The notes: generated from the sequence alone by a model not told the origin. Numbered from the stretch's first letter, positions 18,143-34,779 are shown. The stretch is DNA of 49,419 nucleotides from Diacronema lutheri (GCA_019448385.1 JAGTXO010000094.1:1-49419), one strand, 5' to 3'. Numbers and translations are program-made.

Positions 18143-19358
18143 ATGCCGTCGGTGGTCATCGTGGGCGGGGGCATTGTGGGCACAAGCACCGCATTCTACC
18201 TCGCCAAGCGCGGCTGCGCACCAACCATTGTCGAGCGCTGCCACATCGCCGCGGAAGCGTCCGGAAAGGCGGGCGGCTTTCTCGCGCGCGACTGGCAGCC
18301 CAGCGCACCAGCCGACGGGCTCGCCGCGCTCTCCGCGGCCTCCTTCGACTTGCACGCGGAGCTCGCGCACGAGCTCGGCGCCGAGCACATTGACTACCGC
18401 CGCCTCAGCTGCATCGGTGTCGAGACGGCGCGCGCGGGCGGCGCTCGGCAGCTCCTCGTGCCGCGAAAGCTCGAGCACGTGCAGTGGACGGAGGTGGACG
18501 GGCGCGGCGTGCGCCAGATGGGCGACCAGTCGACGATCGGGCAAGTCCACCCGCGCAAGCTCACAACCAAGATGGCAGAAGTCGCCGTCGCGCTCGGGGC
18601 GACGATTGTGCATGGCATCGCCACGGCGATCCACGCGGGAGCGCCTGTGCGCGTCGCGCTCGCGAGCGGCGAGGAGCTGCGTGCGGACGCGGTTGTCCTC
18701 GCGATGGGCCCGTGGACCGACCAGATCGACGGCGGGCTCGTTGTGCCGCGCATGCTCGGCCAAAAGTACCACTCGCTGACGATGCAGATAGACAAGACGC
18801 TCGACCAGGCCGTCTTCTTTCAAGGCGAGCAGCCCCCCCCCCCCCCCCCCCCTCCGCCGCCGCCGCGCACTTGCCCGCGCGCGCCCTTAGCCCCACCGTG
18901 CGCACCCGATTAGAACATGCGCAGGCAAAGGGGATATTGAGCTGTACCCGCGCCCGCGCGGCGAGGTCTACGTCACCGGGTACACGGGCGACGAGCCCGC
19001 GCCCGTCGCTGAAGCACCCGGCCACGTCGAAGTGCGCGAGAGCAAGCTGCACCCGCACGAGCTACTCGCGCGCACCCTCTGCGCCGAGCTCGCGCACGCG
19101 ACACGCACGGGCGTGCAGGCTTGCTACTTGCCTTTGACGCAGGACGGCGTACCTGCGATCGGGAAGCTGCCGTCCGCGCCTGGCGTGTACGTCGGCACGG
19201 GGCACTCATGCTGGGGCATTCTGAACGGGCCGGCGACGGGCAAGGCCCTCGCTGAACTGATCCTCGACGGAAAACAGAGCGTCGTGCCGAGCCTCAACGC
19301 GTTTGACCCCGCGCGTTTTGCGCGCGCAACCGCGCGCCGCGCACCGCGGCCGCTGTGA
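18143..19358 (+). CDS. FAD-dependent oxidoreductase (DAO family)
   Basis: Exons 18143-18824 and 18925-19358 join in phase 1 to 371 aa; an upstream in-frame ATG at 18089 would add 18 residues. The dinucleotide-binding motif VVIVGGGIVGTSTAFYLAKR is at residues 4-23. ASGKAGGFLARDW, the Rossmann return strand ADAVVLAMGPWTDQI, DIELYPRPRGEVYVTGY and the FAD-capping VGTGHSCWGILNGPATGKAL near the C-terminus define the DAO fold. The nearest type I recall is the TDA3-like group. The substrate is unknown; a small amine or amino acid is typical of the fold. The intron (18825-18924) has a GC donor (TTTCAAG then GCGAGC) and a C16 run. No targeting peptide is evident from the 18143 start, which suggests a cytosolic enzyme. 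Confidence 0.87.
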
Positions 19359-19443
19359 CGAGGCGAAGTGCGCACCTGGTGCAGTCAGCTGTCTCGCTGG
19401 GTGCCTGTCAGACGCGCATTGGCGTCGGGACGGGGGGGGAGGG

Positions 19444-19496
<53 letters not shown>

Positions 19497-19805
19497 AGAA
19501 GGAAGGGGCGGGGGGAGGGGGAGGGGGGCGGGGAGATGGGGGAGGGAGCAATCAAAGCAAATGCGCGAAGGGGATTGGGGGGAGAGGGGGGGGGGGGGGG
19601 GGTTGCGAGCCAGGCAGCGGACGATGCCGAATGCGCGGCGCGCTGCTGATGCCGAGTGAGTGCCGTGCGCGCTCGCCGCGCGGACCGTCGAGAACATCCG
19701 CCCCGCATTGCTGGAGGCGGCCTCGAAAAATGTGTCCACGGTGCCCACATCGCCCTCGCGCCACAATGCCGCCCGTGCAGCCGCGCGCGCGCATTTCGCC
19801 GTCCC
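19359..19805. other. Intergenic G-rich stretch with an orphan coding-like fragment
   Basis: Holds a long G-run (19434-19495), further G-rich sequence to 19600, and then 19660-19760. There a plus frame reads RTVENIRPALLEAASKNV, which looks like a helical protein piece but has no visible partner exon or start. No gene is supported. Confidence 0.4.
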
Positions 19806-20745
19806 AAAGCCAACCCACCGGGGCGAAGAGGATGCCAAGGCGCAGCCGTCGCAAGTACGTTGACAAGCGTACATGAGCCAACCCAGCGGGGCGAAGAGGA
19901 TGCCAAGGCGCAGCCGTCGCAAGTACGTTGACAAGCGTACATGAGCCAACCCACCGGGGCGAAGAGGATGCCAAGGCGCAGCCGTCGCAAGCACGTTGAC
20001 AAGCGTACATGAGCCAACCCACCGGGGCGAAGAGGATGCCAAGGCGCAGCCGTCGCAAGTACGTTGACAAGCGTACATGAGCCAACCCACCGGGGCGAAG
20101 AGGATGCCAAGGCGCAGCCGTCGCAAGTACGTTGATAAGCGTACATGAGCCAACCCACCGGGGCGAAGAGGATGCCAAGGCGCAGCCGTCGCAATTACGT
20201 TGACAAGCGTACATGAGCCAACCCAGCGGGGCGAAGCGGATGCCAAGGCGCAGCCGTCGCAAGTACGTTGACAAGCGTACATGAGCCAACCCACCGGGGC
20301 GAAGAGGATGCCAAGGCGCAGCCGTCGCAAGTACGTTGACAAGCGTACATGAGCCAACCCACCGGGGCGAAGCGGATGCCAAGGCGCAGCCGTCGCAAGT
20401 ACGTTGATAAGCGTACATGAGCCAACCCAGCGGGGCGAAGAGGATGCCAAGGCGCAGCCGTCGCAAGTACGTTGACAAGCGTACATGAGCCAACCCACCG
20501 GGGCGAAGAGGATGCCAAGGCGCAGCCGTCGCAAGTACGTTGATAAGCGTACATGAGCCAACCCACCGGGGCGAAGAGGATGCCAAGGCGCAGCCGTCGC
20601 AAGCACGTTGATAAGCGTACATGAGCCAACCCACCGGGGCGAAGAGGATGCCAAGGCGCAGCCGTCGCAAGCACGTTGATAAGCGTACATGAGCCAACCC
20701 ACCGGGGCGACGAGGATGCCAAGGCGCAGCCGTCGCAAGTACATG
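19806..20745. repeat. 68-bp satellite array, 14 copies
   Basis: The anchor GATGCCAAGGCGCAGCC occurs at 19831 and then every 68 bp to 20715 (14 copies). The unit also holds CCAACCCACCGGGGCGAAGA, GTCGCAAGTACGTTGACAAG and CGTACATGAGC. Variants are mostly single bases (CCAGCGG/CCACCGG, GACAAG/GATAAG, AAGTACG/AAGCACG). It ends with shortened copies of GCAAGTACATGAG at 20738-20790 directly against ankyrin gene B1. Confidence 0.96.
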
Positions 20746-20869
20746 AGTGCGCCGCCGCTCGCAAGTACATGAGTGCGCAAGTACATGAGGCAAGCGCGCG
20801 CGCACCGGCGGTCGAGCCGCCGCGAGTGCGGCGTCGGCGGCACGGGAGCTGTCCAGCCTGCTGCTCGAG

Positions 20870-21991
20870 ATGCGCGCCGAGCTGGCGACGATGCGCGAGA
20901 CCGTTGGCGCGCAGCTGCGCCGCCTCGACCAGCGCGTCGCGCGGATGGAGCGCGCGCGCGCGTGCGCGGCCGGGGTTTGCGCCACGCACGCCGTGCCGCG
21001 CGACGACAAAGGCGGCGCTGGTGTGGTGCGTCGCGTGGAGCGCGCGCCTGCCCGGTCGCTCCGCCTAGACGACCTCTCCGCCGACGTGCTCGCGAGCATC
21101 GCCGCGCAGCTGCCCGAAGACGACGAGCTCGCGGCCGCGCTCACGTGCCGCAAGCTGCGCGGCGTGGTCGAGCGGCGGCGGCTCGCGGTCGGCAAGGCGG
21201 GCGCGCGCACGCGTTGGGCGTCGGCGCTGGGCTCGAGCGCGCGGCTGAAATGGTCGGTCGCGTGCGGCCTGCCGCTGACGCGTTGGCTGTGCACGCGCGC
21301 GGCGGCACGTGGGCAGCTGGTCGAGCTGAGCTGGCTACGCGCGCACGCCTGCCCATGGGACGAGGAGACGTGCTCCGAAGCCGCTCGATGCGGGCATCTG
21401 GCCGTGCTACAGTGGGCGAGGGCCAACGGCTGCCCGTGGAAGGCGGAGACGTGCCAATTCGCAGCGTTTAATGGGCACCTGGCCGTGCTACAGTGGGCGA
21501 AGGCCAACGGCTGCCCGAGGGGGGTGGAGACGTGCCGCGCTGCAGCGGATGGTGGGCATCTGGCCGTGCTGCAGTGGGCGAGGGCCAACGGCTGCCAATG
21601 GGACGAGTGGACGTGCAGCTTTGCAGCGTGTGGTGGGCACCTGGCCGTGCTGCAGTGGGCGAGGGCCAACGGCTGCCGGTGGGACGAGAGGACGTGCCGC
21701 TTTGCAGCGTCTGGTGGGCACCTCGCCGTGCTGCAGTGGGCTGTTGCAAATGGCTGCCCGTGGGACGGGGAGACGTGCCGCTCTGCAGCGCGTGGTGGGC
21801 ACCTGGCCGTGCTGCAGTGGGCGAGGGCCAACGGCTGCCCGTGGGACGAGCGGACGTGCCGCTCTGCAGCGGATGGTCGGCACCTCGCCGTGCTGCAGTG
21901 GGCTGTTGCAAATGGCTGCGCGATAGGCTTGCACGAATGCCTCGCTGCAGCCCGCGATCCCGCCGTCGTCGCGTGGCTCTCTGCTTTTTGA
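20870..21991 (+). CDS. F-box/ankyrin-repeat protein B1
   Basis: 373 residues. The N-terminal half has a short helical segment (RAELATMRETVGAQLRRLDQ), then an F-box-like block LRLDDLSADVLASIAAQLPE followed by LTCRKLRGVVERRRLAVG. Next come nine or so repeats of the type GHLAVLQWARANGCPWDE, and a tail ending DPAVVAWLSAF. It is probably an E3 ligase adaptor by architecture. Unlike paralogue B4, it lacks the upstream exon-like segment starting MAPPLGKRARTGG; the 68-bp satellite is joined at that point. The ATG at 20870 is an internal Met in B4, so the N-terminus is truncated or replaced. Confidence 0.75.
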   Translation: MRAELATMRETVGAQLRRLDQRVARMERARACAAGVCATHAVPRDDKGGAGVVRRVERAPARSLRLDDLSADVLASIAAQLPEDDELAAALTCRKLRGVVERRRLAVGKAGARTRWASALGSSARLKWSVACGLPLTRWLCTRAAARGQLVELSWLRAHACPWDEETCSEAARCGHLAVLQWARANGCPWKAETCQFAAFNGHLAVLQWAKANGCPRGVETCRAAADGGHLAVLQWARANGCQWDEWTCSFAACGGHLAVLQWARANGCRWDERTCRFAASGGHLAVLQWAVANGCPWDGETCRSAARGGHLAVLQWARANGCPWDERTCRSAADGRHLAVLQWAVANGCAIGLHECLAAARDPAVVAWLSAF

Positions 21992-22140
21992 CGGGCGGTA
22001 GGACTGGGAAGGGGAGTGGGGACAACGTGCTCTACGACGATGGCGTGCAACGCGGCGCAGCCCGACCACCGTTCGCTTTTCAGTTGTTCATCGCATACAC
22101 CGCACACGGCCGGGTCCGATGTCGCTTTGTCCCATTGCTC

Positions 22141-22575
22141 TCATTCCACCTCCTCAACCGATGGCTGCTCAGCCGATGCGTCGCCCTCCGCCTGTCCGCC
22201 GTCGTCGACCTCCGGCCAATCGCCGCCTTCGCCGCCCTAGCCGCCGCCATCGCCACCACCGTTACCGCCATCGCCGCTGCCTCCGCCCGCCGCGTACAGT
22301 CTCTGCATGATGGGCGACGCGACCGCCTCGAGTTCGGTGCGCACCCGCTCGCACTAAGCGCCTTCCATCGACGCGGGCGCGTGCCCGTCGAGCCACGCCT
22401 GCGCCTCGCCCAGCTTTGCGCTCAGCGGAACGCGGAGGAGCGGATTGTATCAATATACGACTCGAGCCTGTTGCGCGCCTCGACGCGGCCGAGCGCCTCG
22501 CGGTACGCGTCCGCGTATTGCTCGGCCCCCGTCAGCATTCGCATAATACCCTTGTCAGTGAGACGGCCCTTGCTA
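22141..22575 (-). pseudogene. HSP70 last-exon pseudogene, copy 1
   Basis: Homologous to 28284-28745 of the HSP70 gene. It keeps EQYADAYREALGRVEARNRL and a C-terminus ending EEVE. It is dead: an in-frame TAG replaces a Glu codon (GCACTAAGC against the functional GTACTCGGC on the plus strand), about 45 bp are missing at 22430, and it loses homology at about 22575, before any upstream exon. Confidence 0.85.
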
Positions 22576-22906
22576 AGTACACCGATCCACTCGTCGACAC
22601 CCTCCCGTCTTCTCCCCGATGGGCGGACCAGGCGAATCGAGCGCCGCATAGTGCTCGGCCTGGCCGAGCGCGGTCTTCGTTTCTTTTCGTCATCGTTCAG
22701 ACAGCGGATCACACGAATTTCCAAGTGACATCCGCCAAATAGCCCCCCGGCGAGCGTTGGACAACGGCGGATCGCCGAAGTCCTCGGACGGACGTCCGCC
22801 ATGCGCCTCACACGCACACACATGCAACACATGCAACACAGACGCAATGCCAACACCCCCCCTCGACGCGCACCGTGCGTGCGGCGCGCACGCGCGCAGA
22901 ACGCAC

Positions 22907-23378
22907 TCAGCGGCGGGCAACCATGAAGCTCTTAACGTGGCGAGCAAACGTGGCGTTGTCTGTGGCCTTCGTCATGATGTCGGCGTGCTTGAGCGAGGTA
23001 TGCACCTTGCTTATAACGACCCGACCCTTCTCCTGCGCGTCGCGCGCGTCCTCGCCGTGCGTGAAGAGCGAGCCGAGCTGCTCGGTGCCGCGCAGGTACT
23101 GCAGCACGCACCGCGCGGCACGCAAGTCGACGGCCCTCGGCCTCGACATCCGCCGCGCTAGCATGTTCACCGCGTGCGCAAGATCGGGCCGGCACGTCAC
23201 CATCGCGAACATCAGCCCTGTTGTGATGGACTGGTACATGAGCTTGTCCTCCGTCGAGAGCAGCTCGTCGTCGTCGTCCTTTGACGACACGAGCGATCGC
23301 GCCTCGACCTCCGGCGTCGGCGCCGGTTGTCCTGTCGTCGCCTCGAAGCGCTCGAGCAGCCCGGTGACGTCGGTCTGA
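22907..23378 (-). mobile_element. Ty1/copia retrotransposon pol remnant, copy 1
   Basis: The minus frame reads a reverse transcriptase end and connection region: YQSITTGLMFAMVTCRPDLA, HAVNMLARRMSRPRAV and RCVLQYLRGTEQLGSLF. It then jumps to KVHTSLKHADIMTKATDNAT, the extreme C-terminus of copia pol. The RNase H segment that should lie between is missing, with only GEDARDAQEKGRVV in its place. No LTR, gag or integrase is seen nearby, so it is a non-autonomous relic carried inside the 2,888-bp duplication. The frame stays open upstream to 23731 but that part is not recognisably pol. Confidence 0.85.
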
Positions 23379-23757
23379 GGTGCATGTGAATGCCGTCCAA
23401 CCGGCCGTTCGGGGTAAAATTCGGTGTCGAGCGGGCGCGGCGGACGGAGTGCCCGAGCCGGGCCGACGGAGGGTCCGACCCCGAAATGCGGGCGACAAGA
23501 AGGGCTCGAGTGATTGAAGCATGTTGGCATTGTGTCTGTGCTGCATGTGTGTGTGACTGCATGTCCGTGTGACACGCATGGCGGATGCCCGACGCCTGCC
23601 CGTCTTGTCGGACCATCACAGGACTGGGCACAAGCGCTCGCAAGAAGGCGAAGCGGCGGCCATGGCGCCCCCATTAGGCTAGCGCGCGCGCACCGGCGGC
23701 GGCGCCACCGCGAGCGCGGCGTCGGCGGCACGGGAGCTGTCCAGCCTGCTGCTCGAG

Positions 23758-24879
23758 ATGCGCGCCGAGCTGGCGACGATGCGCGAGATCGTCGGCGCGC
23801 AGCTGCGCCGCCTCGAGCAGCGCGTCGCGCGGATGGAGCGCGCGCACGCGATCGCGGCCGGCGCGTGCGCCGCGCACGCCGCGCCGCGCGCCGACAAAGG
23901 CGGCGCTGGTGTGGTGCGTCGCGTGGAGCGCGCGCCTGCCCGGTCGCTCCGCCTTGACGACCTCTCCGCCGACGTGCTCGCGAGCATCGCCGCGCAGCTG
24001 CCCGAAGACGACGAGCTCGCGGCCGCGCTCACGTGCCGCAAGCTGCGCGGCGTGGTCGAGCGGCGGCGGCTCGCGGTCGGCAAGGCGGGCGCGCGCACGC
24101 GTTGGGCGTCGGCGCTGGGCTCGAGCGCGCGGCTGAAATGGTCGGTCGCGTGCGGCCTGCCGCTGACGCGTTGGCTGTGCACGCGCGCGGCGGCACGTGG
24201 GCAGCTGGTCGAGCTGAGCTGGCTACGCGCGCACGCCTGCCCATGGGACGAGGAGACGTGCTCCGAAGCCGCTCGATGCGGGCATCTGGCCGTGCTACAG
24301 TGGGCGAGGGCCAACGGCTGCCCGTGGAAGGCGGAGACGTGCCAATTCGCAGCGTTTAATGGGCACCTGGCCGTGCTACAGTGGGCGAAGGCCAACGGCT
24401 GCCCGAGGGGGGTGGAGACGTGCCGCGCTGCAGCGGATGGTGGGCATCTGGCCGTGCTGCAGTGGGCGAGGGCCAACGGCTGCCAATGGGACGAGTGGAC
24501 GTGCAGCTTTGCAGCGTGTGGTGGGCACCTGGCCGTGCTGCAGTGGGCGAGGGCCAACGGCTGCCGGTGGGACGAGAGGACGTGCCGCTTTGCAGCGTCT
24601 GGTGGGCACCTCGCCGTGCTGCAGTGGGCTGTTGCAAATGGCTGCCCGTGGGACGGGGAGACGTGCCGCTCTGCAGCGCGTGGTGGGCACCTGGCCGTGC
24701 TGCAGTGGGCGAGGGCCAACGGCTGCCCGTGGGACGAGCGGACGTGCCGCTCTGCAGCGGATGGTCGGCACCTCGCCGTGCTGCAGTGGGCTGTTGCAAA
24801 TGGCTGCGCGATAGGCTTGCACGAATGCCTCGCTGCAGCCCGCGATCCCGCCGTCGTCGCGTGGCTCTCTGCTTTTTGA
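23758..24879 (+). CDS. F-box/ankyrin-repeat protein B2 (hybrid copy)
   Basis: 373 residues with the same architecture as B1. Its first 60 residues match B3 (RAHAIAAGACAAHAAPRADK) and not B1 (RARACAAGVCATHAVPRDDK). From LSADVL onward the DNA is essentially identical to B1. Upstream, the ancestral start ATGGCGCCCCCATTAGGC (23663) is followed by TAG instead of AAG, so MAPPLG is cut after six codons and the ORF must start at the internal Met used here. Nine repeats and the DPAVVAWLSAF tail are intact. Confidence 0.75.
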   Translation: MRAELATMREIVGAQLRRLEQRVARMERAHAIAAGACAAHAAPRADKGGAGVVRRVERAPARSLRLDDLSADVLASIAAQLPEDDELAAALTCRKLRGVVERRRLAVGKAGARTRWASALGSSARLKWSVACGLPLTRWLCTRAAARGQLVELSWLRAHACPWDEETCSEAARCGHLAVLQWARANGCPWKAETCQFAAFNGHLAVLQWAKANGCPRGVETCRAAADGGHLAVLQWARANGCQWDEWTCSFAACGGHLAVLQWARANGCRWDERTCRFAASGGHLAVLQWAVANGCPWDGETCRSAARGGHLAVLQWARANGCPWDERTCRSAADGRHLAVLQWAVANGCAIGLHECLAAARDPAVVAWLSAF

Positions 24880-25028
24880 CGGGCGGTAGGACTGGGAAGG
24901 GGAGTGGGGACAACGTGCTCTACGACGATGGCGTGCAACGCGGCGCAGCCCGACCACCGTTCGCTTTTCAGTTGTTCATCGCATACACCGCACACGGCCG
25001 GGTCCGATGTCGCTTTGTCCCATTGCTC

Positions 25029-25463
25029 TCATTCCACCTCCTCAACCGATGGCTGCTCAGCCGATGCGTCGCCCTCCGCCTGTCCGCCGTCGTCGACCTC
25101 CGGCCAATCGCCGCCTTCGCCGCCCTAGCCGCCGCCATCGCCACCACCGTTACCGCCATCGCCGCTGCCTCCGCCCGCCGCGTACAGTCTCTGCATGATG
25201 GGCGACGCGACCGCCTCGAGTTCGGTGCGCACCCGCTCGCACTAAGCGCCTTCCATCGACGCGGGCGCGTGCCCGTCGAGCCACGCCTGCGCCTCGCCCA
25301 GCTTTGCGCTCAGCGGAACGCGGAGGAGCGGATTGTATCAATATACGACTCGAGCCTGTTGCGCGCCTCGACGCGGCCGAGCGCCTCGCGGTACGCGTCC
25401 GCGTATTGCTCGGCCCCCGTCAGCATTCGCATAATACCCTTGTCAGTGAGACGGCCCTTGCTA
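25029..25463 (-). pseudogene. HSP70 last-exon pseudogene, copy 2
   Basis: A 2,888-bp-shifted duplicate of the pseudogene at 22141-22575, with the same nonsense codon, the same internal deletion and the same break point. It therefore arose by duplication of the whole block and not by a second copying event from the HSP70 gene. Confidence 0.85.
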
Positions 25464-25794
25464 AGTACACCGATCCACTCGTCGACACCCTCCCGTCTTC
25501 TCCCCGATGGGCGGACCAGGCGAATCGAGCGCCGCATAGTGCTCGGCCTGGCCGAGCGCGGTCTTCGTTTCTTTTCGTCATCGTTCAGACAGCGGATCAC
25601 ACGAATTTCCAAGTGACATCCGCCAAATAGCCCCCCGGCGAGCGTTGGACAACGGCGGATCGCCGAAGTCCTCGGACGGACGTCCGCCATGCGCCTCACA
25701 CGCACACACATGCAACACATGCAACACAGACGCAATGCCAACACCCCCCCTCGACGCGCACCGTGCGTGCGGCGCGCACGCGCGCAGAACGCAC

Positions 25795-26266
25795 TCAGCG
25801 GCGGGCAACCATGAAGCTCTTAACGTGGCGAGCAAACGTGGCGTTGTCTGTGGCCTTCGTCATGATGTCGGCGTGCTTGAGCGAGGTATGCACCTTGCTT
25901 ATAACGACCCGACCCTTCTCCTGCGCGTCGCGCGCGTCCTCGCCGTGCGTGAAGAGCGAGCCGAGCTGCTCGGTGCCGCGCAGGTACTGCAGCACGCGCC
26001 GCGCGGCACGCAAGTCGACGGCCCTCGGCCTCGACATCCGCCGCGCTAGCATGTTCACCGCGTGCGCAAGATCGGGCCGGCACGTCACCATCGCGAACAT
26101 CAGCCCTGTTGTGATGGACTGGTACATGAGCTTGTCCTCCGTCGAGAGCAGCTCGTCGTCGTCGTCCTTTGACGACACGAGCGATCGCGCCTCGACCTCC
26201 GGCGTCGGCGCCGGTTGTCCTGTCGTCGCCTCGAAGCGCTCGAGCAGCCCGGTGACGTCGGTCTGA
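25795..26266 (-). mobile_element. Ty1/copia retrotransposon pol remnant, copy 2
   Basis: Duplicate of the fragment at 22907-23378. The only difference noticed in the coding stretch is a Cys-to-Arg change (RRVLQYLRG instead of RCVLQYLRG). It has the same RNase H deletion and the same lack of LTRs. Confidence 0.85.
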
Positions 26267-26645
26267 GGTGCATGTGAATGCCGTCCAACCGGCCGTTCGG
26301 GGTAAAATTCGGTGTCGAGCGGGCGCGGCGGACGGAGTGCCCGAGCCGGGCCGACGGAGGGTCCGACCCCGAAATGCGGGCGACAAGAAGGGCTCGAGTG
26401 ATTGAAGCATGTTGGCATTGTGTCTGTGCTGCATGTGTGTGTGACTGCATGTCCGTGTGACACGCATGGCGGATGCCCGACGCCTGCCCGTCTTGTCGGA
26501 CCATCACAGGACTGGGCACAAGCGCTCGCAAGAAGGCGAAGCGGCGGCCATGGCGCCCCCATTAGGCTAGCGCGCGCGCACCGGCGGCGGCGCCACCGCG
26601 AGCGCGGCGTCGGCGGCACGGGAGCTGTCCAGCCTGCTGCTCGAG

Positions 26646-28083
26646 ATGCGCGCCGAGCTGGCGACGATGCGCGAGATCGTCGGCGCGCAGCTGCGCCGCC
26701 TCGAGCAGCGCGTCGCGCGGATGGAGCGCGCGCACGCGATCGCGGCCGGCGCGTGCGCCGCGCACGCCGCGCCGCGCGCCGACAAAGGCGGCGCTGGTGT
26801 GGTGCGTCGCGTGGAGCGCGCGCCTGCCCGGTCGCTCCGCCTTGACGACCTCTCCGCCGACGTGCTCGCGAGCATCGCCGCGCAGCTGCCCGAAGACGAC
26901 GAGCTCGCGGCCGCGCTCACGTGCCGCAAGCTGCGCGGCGTGGTCGAGCGGCGGCGGCTCGCGGTCGGCAAGGCGGGCGCGCGCACGCGTTGGGCGTCGG
27001 CGCTGGGCTCGAGCGCGCGGCTGAAATGGTCGGTCGCGTGCGGCCTGCCGCTGACGCGTTGGCTGTGCGCGCGCGCGGCGGCACGTGGGCAGCTGGTCGA
27101 GCTGAGCTGGCTTCGCGCGCACGCCTGCCCATGGGACGAGGAGACGTGCTCCGAAGCCGCTCGATGCGGGCATCTGGCCGTGCTACAGTGGGCGAGGGCC
27201 AACGGCTGCCCGTGGAAGGCGGAGACGTGCCAATTCGCAGCGTTGAATGGGCACCTGGCCATGCTGCAGTGGGCGAGGGCCAACGGCTGCCCGTGGGACG
27301 GGGAGACATGCCGCGCTGCAGCGGCTGGTGGGCACCTGGCCGTGCTGCAGTGGGCGAGGGCCAACGGCTGCCAATTGGACGAGTGGACGTGCAGCTTCGC
27401 AGCGTGTGGTGGGCACCTGGCCGTGCTGCAGTGGGCGAGGGCCAACGGCTGCCCGTGGGACGAGAGGACGTGCCGCTTTGCAGCGTCTGGTGGGCACCTC
27501 GCCGTGCTGCAGTGGGCTGTTGCAAATGGCTGCCCGTGGGACTGGGAGACATGCCGCTCTGCAGCGCGTGGTGGGCACCTGGCCGTGCTGCAGTGGGCGA
27601 GGGCCAACGGCTGCCCGTGGACGGAGGATACGTGCAGCTCTGCAGCGGCTGGTGGGCACCTGGCCGTGCTGCATTGGGCGCGAGAGACCGGCTGCCCGTG
27701 GGACGTGGAGCTTTGCAGCCGCGCATGGGCACCTGGCCGTGCTGCAGTTTGCGAGGGCCAACGGCTGCCAATGGGACGAATGGACGTGCCGCTTTGCAGC
27801 ATCTGGTGGGCATCTCGCCGTGCTGCAGTGGGCGAGGGCCAACGGCTCCCCGTGGGACGGGGAGACGTGCCGCTTTGCAGCGTCTGGTGGGCATCTCGCC
27901 GTGCTGCAGTGGGCGAGGGCCAACGGCTGCCCGTGGGACGAGGGGACGTGCCGCTCTGCAGCGGAAGGTGGGCACCTGGCGGTGCTGCAGTGGGCTGTTT
28001 CAAATGGCTGCGCGATAGGCTTGCACGAATGCCGCTCTGCAGCCCGCGATCCCGCCGTCGTCGCGTGGCTCTCTGCTTTTTGA
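26646..28083 (+). pseudogene. F-box/ankyrin-repeat gene B3, frameshifted
   Basis: Longer than B1/B2, with about thirteen repeats, but broken. The first frame (from 26646) runs through F-box and repeats to DVELCSRA near 27720. After about eight missing bases in that repeat the protein continues in another frame (AAAHGHLAVLQFARANGC) to DPAVVAWLSAF and a stop at 28083. The upstream MAPPLG start has the same TAG as in B2 (near 26551). It lies tail-to-tail with HSP70, whose stop is 200 bp away. The first frame stays open to 28265 but without repeats, so that tail is not natural. Confidence 0.8.
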
Positions 28084-28120
28084 CGGGCGGTAGGACTGGG
28101 AGGGGGAGTGGGGACGACGT

Positions 28121-28283
28121 GTGCTCTTCATTTGTACACCGCATACATTGCACACGGCCGGGCGCAATGACGCTTTGTCCCATTCCTTTCATACGCGGCG
28201 CAGCCCGACCACCGCGTGCTCTTCATTTGTACACCGCATACATTGCACACGGCCGGGCGCAATGACGCTTTGTCCCATTCCTT
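28121..28283. repeat. About 90-bp direct duplication in the ankyrin/HSP70 spacer
   Basis: GTGCTCTTCATTTGTACACC, ATTGCACACGGCCGGGCGC and ATGACGCTTTGTCCCATTCC occur twice, about 95 bp apart, just 3' of the HSP70 stop. The same spacer, in a single diverged copy, follows B1 and B2. Confidence 0.85.

Positions 28284-34779
<6,496 letters not shown>

Larger units (their letters stand above)
20831..28083 (+). repeat. Tandem segmental duplication, 2,888-bp period
   Basis: The motif GCGTCGGCGGCACGGGAGCT occurs at 20831, 23719 and 26607, exactly 2,888 bp apart. From about 21062 the first unit is almost base-for-base identical to the second, which in turn matches the third until about 27067. Each full unit holds, in order, an F-box/ankyrin gene (+), a dead HSP70 last-exon copy (-) and a Ty1/copia fragment (-). 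The third ankyrin copy is followed by the real HSP70 gene. Confidence 0.93.

Noticed and set aside
19552-22107. An 851-codon minus frame through the 68-bp satellite and antisense to B1
   Set aside because: The satellite period is not a multiple of three yet has no stop in any minus phase, so openness is automatic. The rest is antisense of ankyrin repeats.
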